Shown here in pieces: positions 8,076 to 15,747 of a DNA stretch of 64,000 nt; position 1 is the first letter of the stretch; each line of letters begins with the position of its first letter. The DNA comes from Micromonospora sp. U21 (GTDB lineage: Bacteria; Actinomycetota; Actinomycetes; Mycobacteriales; Micromonosporaceae). The notes under the pieces were generated by a model. The model was not told the origin of the DNA and searched no databases. It saw only the letters and a program-made list of their open reading frames with translations. The stretch spans positions 93,807-157,806 of the forward strand of contig NZ_JAGPYK010000017.1 in assembly GCF_018070045.1 (NCBI RefSeq). The letters are read 5' to 3'. Both the position numbers and the translations under genes were made by a program.

Positions 8076-9641
8076 ATGGCACTACGACTCGCCGAGGGCA
8101 CCGCATGGTCCGACGTCCTCGCCCGCGCGGTGGCCGCCACCCCCGAGGCGTTCGGCGCCGAGGTCGACGGCGTCACCACGCTGCACAACCTGGTCGAAGG
8201 CGACTGGCGGGCGGTCGGCCGCCCCACGCCGGCCCGCACCCCGGTGGACAACACCGTCGTGATCAACCTTCCCCGGCTCGACGCCGACACCGCCCGCGCC
8301 GCCGTCGCGCACGCCGCGGCCGCACACCGGGCCTGGGCACAGACCCCGCTCGCCAACCGCAAGGCGCGGGTCATCGACGCGCTCGACGCGCTCACCGCCC
8401 ACCGCGACCTGCTCGCGCTGCTGCTGGTCTGGGAGATCGGCAAGCCGTGGCGGCTGGCCTGCGCCGATGTGGACCGGGCGCTGGACGGCGTCCGCTGGTA
8501 CGCGGGCGAAATCGACCGGATGCTCGCCGACGGCCGCGAACCGCTGCCCGGCCCGGTCAGCAACATCGCGTCGTGGAACTACCCGATGAGCGTCCTCGTG
8601 CACGCCGAACTGGTCCAACTGCTCGCCGGCAACGCGGTCATCGCCAAGACCCCGTCCCAGGGCGGCGCGGTCTGCCTGACCGTGGCGCACGCGCTGATGC
8701 GCCGGGCCGGGCTGCCCGCCACGCTGGTCTCCGGCGGCGGCGAGGAACTGTCAGAAGTGCTGGTCCGGGCACCGGAGATCGGCGCGGTGGCATTCGTCGG
8801 CGGGCGCTCCAACGGAGGCAAGGTGGCCGCCGCGCTGCTGGACAGCGACAAGCGGCACTTCATCGAGCAGGAGGGCCTCAACGCCTGGGGCATCTGGAAC
8901 TTCTCCCAGTGGGACCTGCTCGCCGCGCACCTCAGGAAGGGCTTCGAGTACGGCAAGCAGCGCTGCACCGCGTACCCCCGGTTCGTCGTGCAGCGTGACC
9001 TGGTCGACGAGTTCCTCGACATGTACCTGCCGGTGGTTTCCTCGATCCGATTCGGGCATCCGCTCGCGGTTGCGGGGACCTGGACGGCTGGCGACCCGCT
9101 GCCCGAGCTGGACTTCGGGCCGCTGATCAGCGCCGCCAAGGCCGAGGAGCTGCACCGCAAGGTGGACGAGGCGGTCCGCGGTGGCGCGGTGCCGCTGCAC
9201 CGGGGCAAGCTGACCGGCGCGCCGTTCCTGCCCGGACAGGACACCTCGGCGTACGTGGCGCCGTCGGTGCTGCTCGCCCCGCCCGGCCGGTCCCGGCTGA
9301 TGCACGCCGAGCCGTTCGGGCCGGTCGACACGATCGTCGTGGTGGACACCACCGACGAGTTGCTGGCCGCGATGAACGCCTCCAACGGCGCGCTGGTCGC
9401 GTCGCTGGCCTGCGACGACACCGACGAGGCCGGCAAGCTCGCGGTGGACCTCCAGGCGTTCAAGGTGGGCATCAACAAGCCGCGCTCACGGGGCGACCGC
9501 GACGAGCCGTTCGGCGGCCGGGGCGCCTCCTGGAAGGGCGCGTTCGTCGGCGGTGACCTGCTGGTGCAGGCGGTCACGGTCGGCGGCGACAGCCGGCTCT
9601 ACGGCAACTTCCCCGACTACAGCAGCTACCCCACCACCTGA
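8076..9641 (+). CDS. Aldehyde dehydrogenase family protein
   Basis: 521 residues; ATG at 8076 is preceded by GAGGAGA. The NAD(P)-dependent aldehyde dehydrogenase fold is evident: the NYPMSVLVHAELVQLLAGNAVIAKTP-like region (about 170-195, seen as two segments) forms the cofactor site, FVGGRSNGG the Rossmann turn, EQEG at 264-267 supplies the general-base glutamate, and Cys297 in KQRCTAYP is the nucleophile. The C-terminal part carries GPLISAAKAEELHRKVDEAV and the EPFGPVD motif. Substrate is not evident; the domain resembles the more divergent branch that includes ring-cleavage and acyl-aldehyde enzymes. It is a single-gene unit, closed by the palindromic repeat at 9646. Confidence 0.9.
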   Translation: MALRLAEGTAWSDVLARAVAATPEAFGAEVDGVTTLHNLVEGDWRAVGRPTPARTPVDNTVVINLPRLDADTARAAVAHAAAAHRAWAQTPLANRKARVIDALDALTAHRDLLALLLVWEIGKPWRLACADVDRALDGVRWYAGEIDRMLADGREPLPGPVSNIASWNYPMSVLVHAELVQLLAGNAVIAKTPSQGGAVCLTVAHALMRRAGLPATLVSGGGEELSEVLVRAPEIGAVAFVGGRSNGGKVAAALLDSDKRHFIEQEGLNAWGIWNFSQWDLLAAHLRKGFEYGKQRCTAYPRFVVQRDLVDEFLDMYLPVVSSIRFGHPLAVAGTWTAGDPLPELDFGPLISAAKAEELHRKVDEAVRGGAVPLHRGKLTGAPFLPGQDTSAYVAPSVLLAPPGRSRLMHAEPFGPVDTIVVVDTTDELLAAMNASNGALVASLACDDTDEAGKLAVDLQAFKVGINKPRSRGDRDEPFGGRGASWKGAFVGGDLLVQAVTVGGDSRLYGNFPDYSSYPTT

Positions 9642-9645
9642 CCGC

Positions 9646-9705
9646 GGTGTAAGGAAGGGCCCCTTGTTAACGCCTGCTGCATAGCAAGGGGCCCCTCTTA
9701 ACACC
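9646..9705. repeat. Palindromic intergenic repeat, copy 1
   Basis: A 21-base arm at 9646-9666 (core AGGAAGGGCCCCTTG) pairs, with a few mismatches, with 9685-9705 around an 18-base loop TTAACGCCTGCTGCATAG. It follows the aldehyde dehydrogenase stop by 4 bases and may act as terminator. A second copy, inverted, lies at 10173-10228. Confidence 0.8.
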
Positions 9706-9730
9706 GGGCCCGTGGGCGTACCGTCAAGAG

Positions 9731-10129
9731 ATGGCGATCATCGCGCAGCTTTCCCTGGGCGTGTCCGACGCCCGGCGGGCGGCGACGTTCTGGGCGGCCG
9801 CCCTCGGCTACCGTCGCCGGGCGCCCCGATTCGATGGCGACGACTGGATCGTGCTGGAGCCGCCCCCCGGGACGCCGGGCATGGCCATCGCGATGGACCT
9901 CAGCGAGAGCCCGGTGCAGGAGTTCCCCCGCCTCCACATGGACCTGGACGCCGGCGAGCGCAGCCTCGACGAGGAACTCGACCGGTTGCTCGCCCTCGGC
10001 GCGCAGCGGGTGGACTGGCGGCACTATCCCACCGACCCGCACCCGACGGAGCCGCCGTACGTGGTGCTCGCCGACCCCGAGGGCAACCGGTTCTGCGTGT
10101 CCGGCCACCGCGAACCCCCCGCGCGTTGA
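9731..10129 (+). CDS. VOC (glyoxalase-like) family protein
   Basis: 132 residues, one pair of beta-alpha-beta-beta-beta modules of the vicinal oxygen chelate fold: LSLGVSDARRAATFWAAALGY at the start and VVLADPEGNRFCV near the end, as in many small VOC proteins of actinomycetes. Typical metal ligands may be His74 in RLHMDL and a later glutamate, but I cannot assign them firmly. The start ATG has only AAGAG just before it, so translation may be weak or leaderless. It lies between two inverted copies of one palindromic repeat, which raises the chance that gene and repeats were moved or rearranged together. Function is unknown. Confidence 0.82.
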   Translation: MAIIAQLSLGVSDARRAATFWAAALGYRRRAPRFDGDDWIVLEPPPGTPGMAIAMDLSESPVQEFPRLHMDLDAGERSLDEELDRLLALGAQRVDWRHYPTDPHPTEPPYVVLADPEGNRFCVSGHREPPAR

Positions 10130-10172
10130 CACGTCCACGCTCCGTTCCGGGTGAGCCTCCGCGAGCCGCTTC

Positions 10173-10228
10173 GTTGTCAACAAGGGGCCCTTCCTATGCA
10201 CCAGGCGTTAAGAAGGTGCCCTTCCTTT
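10173..10228. repeat. Palindromic intergenic repeat, copy 2 (inverted)
   Basis: Read on the minus strand this segment aligns along its whole length with 9646-9705: AGGAAGGGC, then CCTT or ACCTT, then TTAACGCCTG, TGCATAG and AAGGGGCC blocks in the same order. It covers the last codons and the stop codon of the minus-strand ACT-GNAT gene, whose ending ERKGTFLTPGA is encoded by the repeat. Confidence 0.78.
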
Positions 10229-11258
10229 CCGCGGCGAGCGGGACGGTGAGGCTGAGCAGGGTGCCGTCGCGCTCTGCCGAGCTGGGCCGGTTCAGCCGGC
10301 GCAGGGTACGCAGCATCGGGGTGTTCTCGGCCTGTACGTGCAGCACCAGCGCCACGTGCCCGGTCCGCTCGGCGTGTCGGGCCAGCCGGCGCAGCAACGC
10401 CGAGCCGAGCCCGCGCCGCTGCCAGTCGTCACGCACCAGTAGCGCCACCTCGGCCTCGTCGCCCTCACCGAGCAGGTTCGCCATTGCGACCACCGACTCC
10501 GCGCCGCCGTCGTCGTCGGTGGCCGTGGCGATCAGGGTCAGCCCTCGGCTTGGCTCCAGCAGCCGGCGCAACCGGGCCGGCTGCGGCAGCGCCGTCCCGC
10601 TCAGGTAGCGCCGTTGCCGGCTGCGCGGCGAGCACCCCTCGTGCAGCTCCAGCACGCCGGACAGGTCGTTCGCGCAGGCCGGTCGGACGGCCAGCTCGGC
10701 GCCGTCGGGCAGCACGACGGTGACCTGTTCGGCGGCCCGGCGCGCCACGGTGGCGGCCAGCTCGACCAGGGCCTGCGCCCGGGCGTACTCCGCCGGAGTG
10801 AAGGCGGGCGCGGCCCGGCGCAGCGCGAACGAACCGCCTGCCGGGTCCGCCAGCAGCATGCTGGCGCCGATGATCCCCCGGTCGACGCTGGTCGACGCCG
10901 GCCGCCAGCTGACCGAGTCGGCGCCGAGCAGGGTGGACAGCGCCTCGCCCGTCGCGTCCGGGTCACGCACCAGCCGGTTGGCCAGCCCGAGCACCCGGGT
11001 GGGCTGGTCGGCCAGGCCGCGCGCCTCGCTGCGCGCCACCCAGCAGTCCCGACCCCGACCCCGCTCGACGGCGGCGATCAGCCCGGCCTCGTCGAGCGCG
11101 TCGGGCGCGTCGACGAGGAAGTCGTCCACCGCGCCCCGTTCGGTGGGCTGCACCTGCACGGTGAGGATGTTGACCCCACGCAGCGCGAGGCTCGCCGTAA
11201 GGACCGACAGGTAACCCGGCCGGTCGTCCACGGTCGCTCGGATCCGCCACAACGTCAT
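10194..11258 (-). CDS. ACT domain-GNAT acetyltransferase fusion
   Basis: 354 residues. Residues 1-75 are an ACT domain (RIRATVDDRPGYLSVLTASL and HILTV-like strand NILTVQVQP), a small-molecule, often amino-acid, binding module. A middle region of about 75-180 is a helical linker of unknown type. Residues about 185-345 are a GNAT domain, with the acetyl-CoA loop in DDWQRRGLGSALLRRL. A joined ACT and GNAT suggests an acetyltransferase under amino-acid control. Closest known idea is the actinobacterial protein lysine acetyltransferases that are fused to ligand-sensing domains, which is inference. The last residues come from a repeat (see 10173). It lies 94 bases downstream of another ACT-domain gene. 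Confidence 0.85.
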   Translation of the reverse strand: MTLWRIRATVDDRPGYLSVLTASLALRGVNILTVQVQPTERGAVDDFLVDAPDALDEAGLIAAVERGRGRDCWVARSEARGLADQPTRVLGLANRLVRDPDATGEALSTLLGADSVSWRPASTSVDRGIIGASMLLADPAGGSFALRRAAPAFTPAEYARAQALVELAATVARRAAEQVTVVLPDGAELAVRPACANDLSGVLELHEGCSPRSRQRRYLSGTALPQPARLRRLLEPSRGLTLIATATDDDGGAESVVAMANLLGEGDEAEVALLVRDDWQRRGLGSALLRRLARHAERTGHVALVLHVQAENTPMLRTLRRLNRPSSAERDGTLLSLTVPLAAERKGTFLTPGA

Positions 11259-11352
11259 GGTTGAAACTCCCTTCCCCGGTACGAGCCTCGTCTGCGGCTG
11301 TTGCCGCCCGGTTGCTCGCCGGTGACGGCCCGGGAACTCCTCGGGCTGCCGC

Positions 11353-12057
11353 TCAGGGGCCGGCTACCAGCGGGGGCGCGCCGACCAGGTCCAGCCGGTC
11401 GCCGAGAATCACCGCGCTGGCCCGGACGAGCTGGGTGAGCCGGTCCACCTCGGTGCTGTGGAACGCGGCGGCGGAGAGGGCTTCGCTGTGCTCGCGGGCC
11501 ACCACCAGGACCAGGCCGGCCCGCCCGAACGGCGCGATCGCGTGGTGGGTCCCGTCGGGCGTGGTCGTCGACCGGCCGCGCAGGGGGGTCACCTCCGGCA
11601 ACCGCGGCGGTACGGGAGCCCGCCAGCTGGCGTGCCCCACGGTCGCCCCGCCGGCGCCTCCGGTCCGCGATGCCCAGTCCACCGGCACCACGGCGGCGGC
11701 GGCCCAGTCGGCCGCCAGCAGCCCCGGTACCGCGTCGACCAGTGTGGCCAGCCCGTCGGCGGGGTTCGCCGCGACCTGGGCCAGCAGCTCCGCGTCCTGA
11801 CCGGTGGTGGTGGGCGTGCCGATCGCCCGCCACACGCCGTCGACCCGTACGCCCGGGATCGCCGCGAGGCCGGCCAGCAGCCGCTCCACCCGGGCCGCGC
11901 CCGGCCAGACCACCGTGAAGTCGTCCACCGCGCGCCCGCCGAGCCGCTCCAGGACGACCACCTGGACGATGTCCGCGCCGGACACGCCCAACGTGCGGGC
12001 GACCTGGCCGAGGGTGCCCGGACGGTCCGGCAGGGTGACCCGAACTCGCAGCAACAT
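11353..12057 (-). CDS. ACT domain-containing protein
   Basis: 234 residues. The ATG at 12057 is chosen, with GGAGG just upstream and the ACT domain starting at once (MLLRVRVTLPDRPGTLGQVA); the frame is open to 12123 but without a signal. The ACT domain covers about 1-75. The rest has no catalytic signature that I recognise but includes a GAF-like pattern: a short helix-rich part followed by beta strands (GLVLVVAREHSEAL) and a final helix. It is similar in layout to the N-terminal two thirds of the neighbouring ACT-GNAT protein, so the pair may descend from a duplication, with one copy lacking the acetyltransferase. Confidence 0.75.
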   Translation of the reverse strand: MLLRVRVTLPDRPGTLGQVARTLGVSGADIVQVVVLERLGGRAVDDFTVVWPGAARVERLLAGLAAIPGVRVDGVWRAIGTPTTTGQDAELLAQVAANPADGLATLVDAVPGLLAADWAAAAVVPVDWASRTGGAGGATVGHASWRAPVPPRLPEVTPLRGRSTTTPDGTHHAIAPFGRAGLVLVVAREHSEALSAAAFHSTEVDRLTQLVRASAVILGDRLDLVGAPPLVAGP

Positions 12058-12201
12058 GTCTGTCCCTCCGCTCGGCGGGCCGGCAACGGCCGGCAGGCTG
12101 GCCACAGCCTGGGCGTTGACCATTTCGTCCCTGTTGCAGAGGCATGTCCCGAGGGAAAATCTGACCTTGACAACGTGAGCGGGCTGCCATCAACTAGTCG
12201 G

Positions 12202-13281
12202 ATGACCGATCCGGCCGTCGATGCGCTCCGGCCGGGGGCCCTTCCGACGTCCCCCGCCGGTCTGGACCTGGCCCGACTCGCCGGCTATCTGGCGGACCAC
12301 CGCCCCGAGCTGGCCGTCGGGCCGCTGCGGGCCCAGCTGATCGCGGGCGGCAAGTCCAACCTCACCTACCTGCTGCGCCTCGGCGACCGGGAGGTCGTGC
12401 TGCGCCGGCCGCCGCTGGGGCACGTGCTGGCGACCGCGCACGACATGGCCCGCGAGTTCCGGGTCATTTCGGCGCTGGCGCCGACCGAGGTACCGGTGCC
12501 GGGTGCCCTGCTGCTCTGCACCGAGCCGGAGGTGATCGGCGCGCCGTTCTACCTGATGGAGCGGATGCCCGGCGAGGTGTTCCGCACCCGCCGGCAGACC
12601 GACCCGCTGGGCGACGAGCGACGCCGCGCGCTGGCCATGGCGATGATGGACACTCTCGCGGCACTGCACACCGTCGAGCCGGCGGCGGTCGGGCTGAGCG
12701 ACTTCGGCCGCCCGGAGGGCTACCTGGCCCGGCAGGTCCGCCGGTGGGCCGGGCAGCTCGACCGCTCGCGCAGCCGGCCGCTGCCGGGCATCGACGAGCT
12801 GCGGGACCTGCTCGCGGCGACGGCGCCGGAGGGCGCGAACGCCGGCCGCATCGTGCACGGCGACTACCGCCTGGACAATCTCCTCGCCTCGGCCGACCCG
12901 GTCGCCGTGCACGCGGTGCTGGACTGGGAGATGGCCACCCTCGGTGACCCGCTGGCCGACCTGGGGCTGCTGCTGACGTACTGGGACGTGCTGGGTGACA
13001 GCGAGTCGGCCGCCGGCAACCCGGTGGCCGACGGGCTCGGCCCACGCGCCGGCTTCCCCACCGGCGCCGAGCTCATCGAGCGGTACGCCGGGCGCAGCGA
13101 CGTCGACGTCGGGCCGCTGCACTGGCACGTGGCGCTCGGCTGTTTCAAGCTCGCGGTCATCTGCGAGGGCATCCACTACCGCCACACGCTCGGGCAGACG
13201 CTCGGCGAGGGCTTCGACCGGATCGGCGAGATGGTGGCACCGCTGGTCGCGCACGGGCTGACCGCCGCCAGGGAGCGGTGA
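12202..13281 (+). CDS. Aminoglycoside phosphotransferase-fold kinase (ACAD10-type)
   Basis: 359 residues with an APH/choline-kinase fold: a glycine-rich start (GGKSNLTYLLRLGDREVVLRRPP seen in parts), the catalytic loop HGDYRLDNLL with His219 and Asp221, and the metal-binding DWEMATLGDPLADLG. This version, with the 'RRPPLGHVLATAHDM' stretch, is the one found next to or fused with acyl-CoA dehydrogenases (as in human ACAD10/11, which act on 4-hydroxy acids). The next gene is an acyl-CoA dehydrogenase whose ATG overlaps the TGA here, so the two are almost surely coupled. A role in breakdown of hydroxylated fatty acids is inference from that pairing. Confidence 0.88.
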   Translation: MTDPAVDALRPGALPTSPAGLDLARLAGYLADHRPELAVGPLRAQLIAGGKSNLTYLLRLGDREVVLRRPPLGHVLATAHDMAREFRVISALAPTEVPVPGALLLCTEPEVIGAPFYLMERMPGEVFRTRRQTDPLGDERRRALAMAMMDTLAALHTVEPAAVGLSDFGRPEGYLARQVRRWAGQLDRSRSRPLPGIDELRDLLAATAPEGANAGRIVHGDYRLDNLLASADPVAVHAVLDWEMATLGDPLADLGLLLTYWDVLGDSESAAGNPVADGLGPRAGFPTGAELIERYAGRSDVDVGPLHWHVALGCFKLAVICEGIHYRHTLGQTLGEGFDRIGEMVAPLVAHGLTAARER

Positions 13282-14501
13282 TGGACTTCTCGTACGACGC
13301 CCGGACCGAGGAGCTGCGCGACGAGCTGACCCGGTTCCTGACCGAGCACGTCTATCCGGCCGAGCCGGTGCACGCCGAGCAGGTGGCCACCGGCGACCCG
13401 TGGTCGCGTACCCCGGTGCTGGCCGAGCTGAAGGCGGAGGCCCGCAAGCGCGGCCTGTGGAACCTCTTCCTGCCCGACCCGCGCTACGGCGCCGGCCTGA
13501 CCAACCTCCAGTACGCCCCGCTCGCCGAGCTGACCGGCCGCAGCCCGCACCTGGCGCCGGAGGCGGTCAACTGCGCGGCGCCGGACACCGGCAACATGGA
13601 GCTGCTGGCCGAGTTCGGCTCGGAGGCGCAGCGGGAGCGCTGGCTCGCGCCCCTGCTGGAGGGCGAGATCCGCTCCGCGTTCTGCATGACCGAGCCGGAC
13701 GTCGCGTCCTCCGACGCCACCAACATCGCAACCCGGATCACCCGTGACGGCGACGAATACGTGATCAACGGTCGCAAGTGGTGGTCGTCCGGTGCGATGG
13801 ACCCGCGCTGCGAGATCTTCATCGTGATGGGCAAGACCGACCCCGGCGCGGACCGGCACCGCCAGCAGAGCATGGTGCTGGTCCCGCGGGACACCCCGGG
13901 CGTGACCGTACGTCGGGGCATGACCGTCTTCGGCTACACCGATGGTTCGCACGGCGGTCACGCCGAGATCGACTTCACCGACGTCCGGGTGCCGGCGGAA
14001 AATCTGATCGGCGCCGAGGGCACCGGGTTCGCCATCGCCCAGGCCCGGCTGGGCCCGGGCCGGATCCACCACTGCATGCGGCTGATCGGGATGGCCGAGC
14101 GGGCGTTGGAGCTGCTCTGCCGACGGGCGAACGAGCGGATCGCGTTCGGCCGGCCGCTGGCCGAGCAGGGCGTGGTGCGGGAGTGGATCGCCGAGTCGCG
14201 GGTGCGCATCGAGCAGTCCCGGCTGCTGGTGCTCAAGACGGCCTGGCTGATGGACACCGTCGGCAACAAGGGCGCGCACACCGAGATCCAGGCCATCAAG
14301 ATCGGCACCCCGGCGATGGCGGAGTGGGTGATCGACAAGGCCATCCAGGGGTACGGCGGCGCCGGCGTCAGCCAGGACACCCCGCTGGCCGCCCTGTGGG
14401 CGCAGACCCGCACCCTGCGCCTCGCCGACGGCCCCGACGAGGTCCACCGTTCCTCCCTGGCCAAGCGCGAACTCCGCCGCTGGACCCCCACCCCCGCCTG
14501 A
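13281..14501 (+). CDS. Acyl-CoA dehydrogenase
   Basis: 406 residues; ATG at 13281 overlaps the preceding TGA (TGATG). Hallmarks are the FAD-binding stretch CMTEPDVASSDATNI, KWWSSGAMDPRCEI, the GYTDGSHGGHAEIDF segment, ARLGPGRIHHCMRLIGMAERALE, and QGYGGAGVSQDTPLA near the C-terminus, all of the long-chain/ACAD11-like branch. It would oxidise an acyl-CoA at the alpha-beta bond and hand electrons to ETF. With the kinase-like partner it may use a phosphorylated hydroxyacyl-CoA, as proposed for ACAD10/11; the precise substrate is unknown. A palindromic repeat 26 bases downstream may end the transcript. Confidence 0.94.
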   Translation: MDFSYDARTEELRDELTRFLTEHVYPAEPVHAEQVATGDPWSRTPVLAELKAEARKRGLWNLFLPDPRYGAGLTNLQYAPLAELTGRSPHLAPEAVNCAAPDTGNMELLAEFGSEAQRERWLAPLLEGEIRSAFCMTEPDVASSDATNIATRITRDGDEYVINGRKWWSSGAMDPRCEIFIVMGKTDPGADRHRQQSMVLVPRDTPGVTVRRGMTVFGYTDGSHGGHAEIDFTDVRVPAENLIGAEGTGFAIAQARLGPGRIHHCMRLIGMAERALELLCRRANERIAFGRPLAEQGVVREWIAESRVRIEQSRLLVLKTAWLMDTVGNKGAHTEIQAIKIGTPAMAEWVIDKAIQGYGGAGVSQDTPLAALWAQTRTLRLADGPDEVHRSSLAKRELRRWTPTPA

Positions 14502-14527
14502 CCCCCACCCACCCGGGCCCGGCACCG

Positions 14528-14597
14528 CCCGTTGATCATGAGGTTATTGCCATCCGTGTCGGCGTGTCAGGGCAATAACTTCATGGTCAACGGCGGG
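14528..14597. repeat. Palindromic intergenic repeat between convergent genes
   Basis: The arm CCGTTGATCATGAGGTTATTGCC without its first bases (14529-14551) pairs with 14571-14593 with two mismatches; the loop is 19 bases. It is less GC-rich than its surroundings and lies between the ends of the acyl-CoA dehydrogenase and cebR genes, so it may terminate both. The form is that of a small dispersed repeat. Confidence 0.7.
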
Positions 14598-14618
14598 TCC
14601 GGCGGCCGGCCGGCGGGG

Positions 14619-15665
14619 TCAGGCGGAGGTTCGGTGGATCAGCTGGGTGTCCAGGAGGATGTGCGGGGCGGGGAGGTCGTCGCCGCGGATCCGGGCGACC
14701 AGCAGCCGGGCCATCTGCCGGCCCATCTCCTCCACCGGCTGGAAGACGGTGGTCAGCGGGGGGTCCGCCTGCCGGGCGATCGGCGCGTCGTCGAACCCGA
14801 TCACCGCGACGTCCTCGGGCACCCGCCGGCCGGCCTCGCGCAGCGTCCGTAGCGCGCCGAACGCCATCAGGTCGGACGCGACGAAGACCGCGTCCAGATC
14901 GGGGCAGGCATCCAGCAGCCGGCGCATGCCGGCCGCGCCGCTGCCCTCGCTGAAGTCGCCGTACGCGATCAGATCGGGGTTGACGCCGGCCCCGGTGGCC
15001 TTGACCGCCTCGGTGTAGCCGGCCAACCGGGCCAGGCCGGCGCCCATGTCCTGCGGACCGGCGATGGTGGCGATGCGTCGCCGCCCCCGGCCGGCCAGGT
15101 ACTCCACCGCCTGCCGGGCGCCGCCCACGTTGTCCACGTCGACGAACCAGGCCGGCTGGGCGCCGGGTTGCAGCATCCGGGCCGGCCGGCCGCCGAGCAC
15201 GGCGGGCAGGCCGCGCTCCTCCAGCAGGGTCGGCAGCGGGTCGGAGTCGTGCAACGACAGCAGGAGTACGCCGTCGACATGCTGGTTGGTCAGGTGGTGC
15301 TCGACCCGCTCCCGCTCCACCGCCGACTGGGCCATGGCCAGCCAGAGCTGCATCGGCGTCTCCAGCAGGCCGGAGCTGATCCCCCGTACGATGCCGGCGA
15401 AGAACGGCTCGGTGAAGACCCGTTCGCCGGATTCGGACACCACCAGCGCGACGGAGTCGGTCCGCTGGGTGACGAGGGCGCGGGCGGCCCGGTTCGGCAC
15501 GTACCCCAGCTCGGCGATGGCCTGCTGGACCGCGGCCCGGGCCTCCGGGCTGACCTGGGGCGAGCCGTTGACCACGCGGGAGACCGTGCCCCGCCCGACG
15601 CCGGCGCGCGCCGCGACCGCATCGAGGGTCGGGCGCCCGAGCGACCGGGTGCGCTGCGTTGTCAT
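14619..15665 (-). CDS. cebR: LacI family repressor of cellobiose genes (CebR)
   Basis: 348 residues. The ATG at 15665 has GGAGGAG upstream. Residues about 12-35 are a LacI-type helix-turn-helix (TLDAVAARAGVGRGTVSRVV), followed by the hinge helix with NRAARALV, then a periplasmic-binding-protein-like effector domain (about 68-345) with VASDLMAFGALRTLREAG and VIGFDDAPIARQADPPLTTV. It lies directly beside the bglC-cebG-cebF-cebE genes, and three boxes like the known CebR palindrome are present in the window (6648, 20524, 20577). The gene is separated from bglC by 82 bases and could be read from the ceb promoter as its last gene, which would give feedback. Cellobiose as inducer is known for the family. 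Confidence 0.9.
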   Translation of the reverse strand: MTTQRTRSLGRPTLDAVAARAGVGRGTVSRVVNGSPQVSPEARAAVQQAIAELGYVPNRAARALVTQRTDSVALVVSESGERVFTEPFFAGIVRGISSGLLETPMQLWLAMAQSAVERERVEHHLTNQHVDGVLLLSLHDSDPLPTLLEERGLPAVLGGRPARMLQPGAQPAWFVDVDNVGGARQAVEYLAGRGRRRIATIAGPQDMGAGLARLAGYTEAVKATGAGVNPDLIAYGDFSEGSGAAGMRRLLDACPDLDAVFVASDLMAFGALRTLREAGRRVPEDVAVIGFDDAPIARQADPPLTTVFQPVEEMGRQMARLLVARIRGDDLPAPHILLDTQLIHRTSA

Positions 15666-15747
15666 CGTCTGCTCCTCCGACGGCGGGCGGACCCGGTGCC
15701 ACCTGCGGGAGGTGGACACCAGGACCGCCCTGATGGCTGGCCCGAGC

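Noticed and set aside
9486..9704. Minus-strand 72-codon frame reading AAGVNKGPFLT
   Set aside because: It is coded by the palindromic repeat and the shadow of the aldehyde dehydrogenase gene; no support as a protein.
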